This document shows positions 61,501 through 64,000 of a DNA stretch of 64,000 nucleotides, one piece after another. The number at the start of each line of letters is the position of its first letter. Position 1 is the stretch's first letter. The stretch covers positions 186,001-250,000 of the forward strand of contig NZ_JACSQP010000005.1 of NCBI RefSeq assembly GCF_014836535.1, in the 5' to 3' direction. The position numbers and the translations under genes are program-made. This DNA comes from Microbacterium pullorum. GTDB lineage: Bacteria > Actinomycetota > Actinomycetes > Actinomycetales > Microbacteriaceae. A model generated the notes under the pieces. It was given only the letters and a program-made list of their open reading frames with translations, did no database searches and was not told where the DNA came from.

Positions 61501-62267
61501 TTTCCTTGGCGCTGGTCTCCACCGCCTGGCTCGCAGCGGCACCCCAGGACTGCGACGACGTTGGATCCTGGTCGGCGACTTGCCAGACGGTAAACACGGG
61601 ATCGTCCATCGAGATCGGCGCGGACTACACAGCGCCCGGAACCAGCGGCGGCGGTAGTGGCAGCGGCGGCGGCGATCGTGGCCCCGGCCGCGGCCCGCAG
61701 GTCGATCAGCCCGTCGCCGGCGCCGACGAGGAGTGCAACCCGGTCGTCGGCTGCCGCGGCAACTACGAGGTGTGGATGCTGCCGGAGGTCACCCTCGCCG
61801 ATCTCGCTTCGTTCACGCCGGCGCGCCCGAGCATCGCCGGCGAGCCCGACGGCGTGGCGGTCGTCGGCATGCCGGCGAACTTCGTCGCCGCCGCGACCGA
61901 GCAGCAGATCGCGGGCGAGCTGTTCGACCTGCCGGTCGTGGTGCGATTCACCCCCACCCAGTACGTCTTCCACTACGGCGACGGCTCCAGCCGCACCACC
62001 ACGACCGGTGGCGCCACCTGGCCCGCGCTCGGCCAGGCGCAGTTCACCGCCACCGCGACGAGCCATGCCTACGGCGCGCGGGGCACCTACGGCGCCGCGG
62101 TCACGGTGCGATACGCGGCATCCGTCGACTTCGGCACCGGTGCGTGGCGCAACGTGCCCGGCTTCGTCGAGGCCACCGCGGGCGGCTACAGCGTGCGTGT
62201 GGTCGAGGTGCGCACCGCGCTGGTCGACCGCACCTGCCTCGAAGACCCGGGAGGCCCCGGCTGCTGA
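61491..62267 (+). CDS. Secreted PKD-like domain protein
   Basis: A 258-residue protein. A hydrophobic start (LLVSLALVSTAWLAAA) looks like a signal peptide without lipobox, followed by a Cys-containing segment, a Gly/Ser linker, and a domain with FHYGDGSSRTT and SHAYGARGTYGAAVTVRY, which is PKD-like. Its six cysteines may pair outside the cell. The ATG overlaps the lipoprotein stop, so the two form a pair; similar pairs occur in Microbacteriaceae by memory, without known role. No partner transmembrane anchor is seen. Confidence 0.6.
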   Translation: MLLVSLALVSTAWLAAAPQDCDDVGSWSATCQTVNTGSSIEIGADYTAPGTSGGGSGSGGGDRGPGRGPQVDQPVAGADEECNPVVGCRGNYEVWMLPEVTLADLASFTPARPSIAGEPDGVAVVGMPANFVAAATEQQIAGELFDLPVVVRFTPTQYVFHYGDGSSRTTTTGGATWPALGQAQFTATATSHAYGARGTYGAAVTVRYAASVDFGTGAWRNVPGFVEATAGGYSVRVVEVRTALVDRTCLEDPGGPGC

Positions 62268-62292
62268 CCGGAGCGAATGGCAGGATGAACGC

Positions 62293-63210
62293 GTGACCGA
62301 CCGCCTCATGCTCCTCGACACCGCGTCGCTGTACTTCCGCGCCTTCTACGGCGTGCCCGACACGGTGCGCTCCCCCGACGGCACGCCCGTCAACGCCGTG
62401 CGCGGCCTGCTCGACATCATCGCGAAGCTCGTGACCACCTACGAGCCGACCGATCTGGTGGCCTGCTGGGACGACGACTGGCGCCCGCAGTGGCGGGTCG
62501 ATCTCATCCCCACGTACAAGACCCACCGCGTCGCGGAGGTCGTGCCCGGTGGCTCCGACATCGAGGTGGTTCCCGATCCGCTCGAGACTCAGATCCCGCT
62601 CATCCGCGAGGCCCTCGCGCTCCTCGACATCGCGGTCGTGGGCCGCGCCGACCACGAGGCCGACGACGTCATCGGCACGCTCGCAACCCACGCCGCCATG
62701 CCGGTCGACATCGTCACGGGCGACCGCGATCTGTTCCAGCTCGTCGACGACGCACGCGACGTGCGTGTCATCTACACGGCACGCGGCATGAGCAACCTCG
62801 ACGTCGTGACCGATGCCACGGTCGTCGCCAAGTACGGCGTGCTGCCGGCGCAGTACGCCGATTTCGCCACGATGCGCGGTGACGCCTCCGATGGTCTGCC
62901 GGGGGTCCCCGGTGTCGGCGAGAAGACGGCCGCCTCGCTGCTGGCCGCCCACGGCGACCTCGCCGGCATCCTCGCCGCCGCGGAGTCGGGCGAGGGCATC
63001 GCCGCGTCGGCGCGCGCCAAGATCCTCGCCGCCCGCGACTACCTCGCCGTCGCGCCCACCGTCGTCGCCGTGGTCACCGACCTCGACATCACCCCACCGG
63101 CATCCCGGCTGAGCGCGCCGGATGCCGCCGCCGCGCAGGCGTTCGCCGAGCGCTGGGGTCTCGGCACGTCGATGCAGCGCGCCCTCGACGCGCTGACCGC
63201 CCGCGGCTGA
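62293..63210 (+). CDS. 5'-3' exonuclease (PolA N-terminal-domain type)
   Basis: A 305-residue stand-alone flap-type nuclease like the N-terminal domain of DNA polymerase I. The metal-binding acidic residues are in LLDTASLYFRAF, ADHEADDVIGTL and VTGDRDLFQLV, and the helix-hairpin-helix is DGLPGVPGVGEKTA. It may remove RNA primers or flaps. GTG 62293 has AGGA upstream; the longer frame upstream overlaps the PKD gene. Whether the genome also has a full polA is not visible here. Confidence 0.9.
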   Translation: MTDRLMLLDTASLYFRAFYGVPDTVRSPDGTPVNAVRGLLDIIAKLVTTYEPTDLVACWDDDWRPQWRVDLIPTYKTHRVAEVVPGGSDIEVVPDPLETQIPLIREALALLDIAVVGRADHEADDVIGTLATHAAMPVDIVTGDRDLFQLVDDARDVRVIYTARGMSNLDVVTDATVVAKYGVLPAQYADFATMRGDASDGLPGVPGVGEKTAASLLAAHGDLAGILAAAESGEGIAASARAKILAARDYLAVAPTVVAVVTDLDITPPASRLSAPDAAAAQAFAERWGLGTSMQRALDALTARG

Positions 63211-63213
63211 CAA

Positions 63214-63268
63214 ACCACTTCCCGGTCGAGACGCACCGCAATGCGTGGTGTCCCACCCGAGAAGTGGT
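63214..63268. terminator. Nested hairpin between the exonuclease and PHP genes
   Basis: Outer arms ACCACTTC (63214-63221) and GAAGTGGT (63261-63268) and inner arms ACGCA/TGCGT around a short loop lie between two convergent genes, fitting a two-way terminator. Confidence 0.6.
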
Positions 63269-63286
63269 GTCTCACGACCGCGCGCG

Positions 63287-64000
63287 TCAGCGGCGGCGCT
63301 CGGTCCACTCCCGCAGCCGCGCGAGCGGCCACGTCGTCACGATCCGCTCCGGCGGCACCCCGGCCCGTTCGGCGCGTGCGGCGCCGTGGTCGAGCAGCGA
63401 CAGCTGCCCCGGCGCGTGCGCGTCGGAGTCGATCGAGAAGAGGCATCCGGCCTCGAGCGCGAGGGCGATGAGTTCGTCGGGCGGATCCTGTCGCTCGGGG
63501 CGCGAATTGATCTCGACCGCGACCCCGTGCTCGGCGCACGCGGCGAAGACCTCGCCGGCGTCGAACTGCGACGGCGGGCGCGTGCCGCGCGCCCCCTCGA
63601 CCAGACGCCCGGTCACGTGCCCCAGCACATGCACGTGCGGGTTCGACACGGCCGCCACGAGCCGGCGGGTCATGGGCCGGCGTTCCATACGCAGCTTCGA
63701 GTGGGCGGATGCCACGACGACGTCGAGCCGGGTGAGCAGCTCTTCCCGCTGGTCGAGGGCTCCGTCGTCGAGGATGTCGACCTCGATGCCGCTGAGCAGC
63801 GTGAACCCGTCGCCGCTGAACGGCGGCAGCATCGTGAGCTGCTCGCGCAGCCGCTCGGCGGACAAGCCGTTGGCCACCCGCAGTCGCGGTGAGTGGTCGG
63901 TCAGCGCCAGGTACTCGTGGCCCAAGGCACGGCCCGCCTGGGCCATGAGGTCGATCGATGTCAGCCCGTCCGACCAGTCGGAGTGGCTGTGCAGGTCTCC
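63287..64000 (-). CDS. PHP domain metal-dependent phosphoesterase, partial
   Basis: The gene runs off the window at its 5' end; 237 codons are present. Near the cut edge the translation has GDLHSHSDWSDG, the metal-binding start of PHP domains, followed by ALTDHSPRL, GIEVDIL, ASAHSKL, HVLGHVTGR, EINSRPER and IDSDAHAPG, all PHP histidine/aspartate motifs. PolX-type and stand-alone PHP proteins share this pattern. The GDLH motif at the very edge suggests that an N-terminal part (possibly a PolX-like or HhH domain) lies outside. Confidence 0.85.
   Translation of the reverse strand, partial: GDLHSHSDWSDGLTSIDLMAQAGRALGHEYLALTDHSPRLRVANGLSAERLREQLTMLPPFSGDGFTLLSGIEVDILDDGALDQREELLTRLDVVVASAHSKLRMERRPMTRRLVAAVSNPHVHVLGHVTGRLVEGARGTRPPSQFDAGEVFAACAEHGVAVEINSRPERQDPPDELIALALEAGCLFSIDSDAHAPGQLSLLDHGAARAERAGVPPERIVTTWPLARLREWTERRR

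Overview
The window reads as a contiguous chromosomal segment from a high-GC actinobacterium of the Microbacteriaceae, most likely Microbacterium or a close relative. This is inferred from the roughly 70% GC composition, frequent GTG starts, and lineage markers: RbpA, WhiA, OpcA next to Zwf, a DUF3099 protein, a SufB-D-Rieske-C-T cluster and an S1 protein of actinobacterial layout. Nearly all of it is core metabolism, DNA repair and housekeeping. I see no tRNA, rRNA, prophage, transposase or CRISPR array.

Layout. 0-6 kb: the end of glgC, serB, an alpha/beta hydrolase, fabG, small membrane proteins, SURF1 and an ABC-F ATPase. 7-12 kb: an iron-siderophore uptake operon (binding protein, two permeases, ATPase, siderophore-interacting reductase) behind a DtxR/IdeR-type box. 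12-12.5 kb: a gene-free array of a nested inverted-repeat element. 12.6-15.2 kb: an MFS exporter and a MalY-like C-S lyase. 15.3-19.3 kb: the SUF iron-sulfur assembly operon. 19.6-23.7 kb: heme A and heme O synthases, separated by a small membrane protein, a DUF559 protein and more copies of the repeat. 24-32 kb: tkt-tal-pgi-zwf-opcA-pgl, one pentose-phosphate operon. 32-36 kb: rbpA, then secG-tpiA-pgk-gap. 36-44 kb: sodA, whiA, rapZ, uvrC and uvrA. 44-49 kb: a large catalase, an OhrR-type regulator divergent from a small Cys-rich protein, and uvrB. 49-53 kb: a signalling set (stand-alone receiver, membrane protein with a degenerate GGDEF domain, histidine kinase) lying between uvrB and coaE-rpsA. 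55-64 kb: a DksA-like protein, an NAD(P)-binding reductase, an amino acid permease, a CatE-like dioxygenase, a FUSC transporter, YchJ, a Pr6Pr protein, a lipoprotein/PKD pair with a low-GC patch, a 5'-3' exonuclease and a partial PHP protein.

How it works together. Several blocks are linked by redox and iron chemistry: iron uptake feeds SUF assembly and heme A/O synthesis, the pentose-phosphate operon supplies NADPH, and SodA, catalase and OhrR handle oxidants next to the UvrABC repair genes.

Most unusual signals. (1) A dispersed intergenic repeat family with nested inverted repeats, at 12 kb and 22 kb. (2) A repeated leaderless-promoter signature, a TANNNT box exactly 6 nt before the start codon, shared by uvrA, uvrB, ohrR, the kinase and others. 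(3) The receiver/degenerate-GGDEF/kinase set with no visible output domain. (4) A perfect palindrome over the ohrR divergent promoters. (5) A compositional break inside the lipoprotein gene. No clearly new multi-gene system is evident; these are the best candidates for follow-up.
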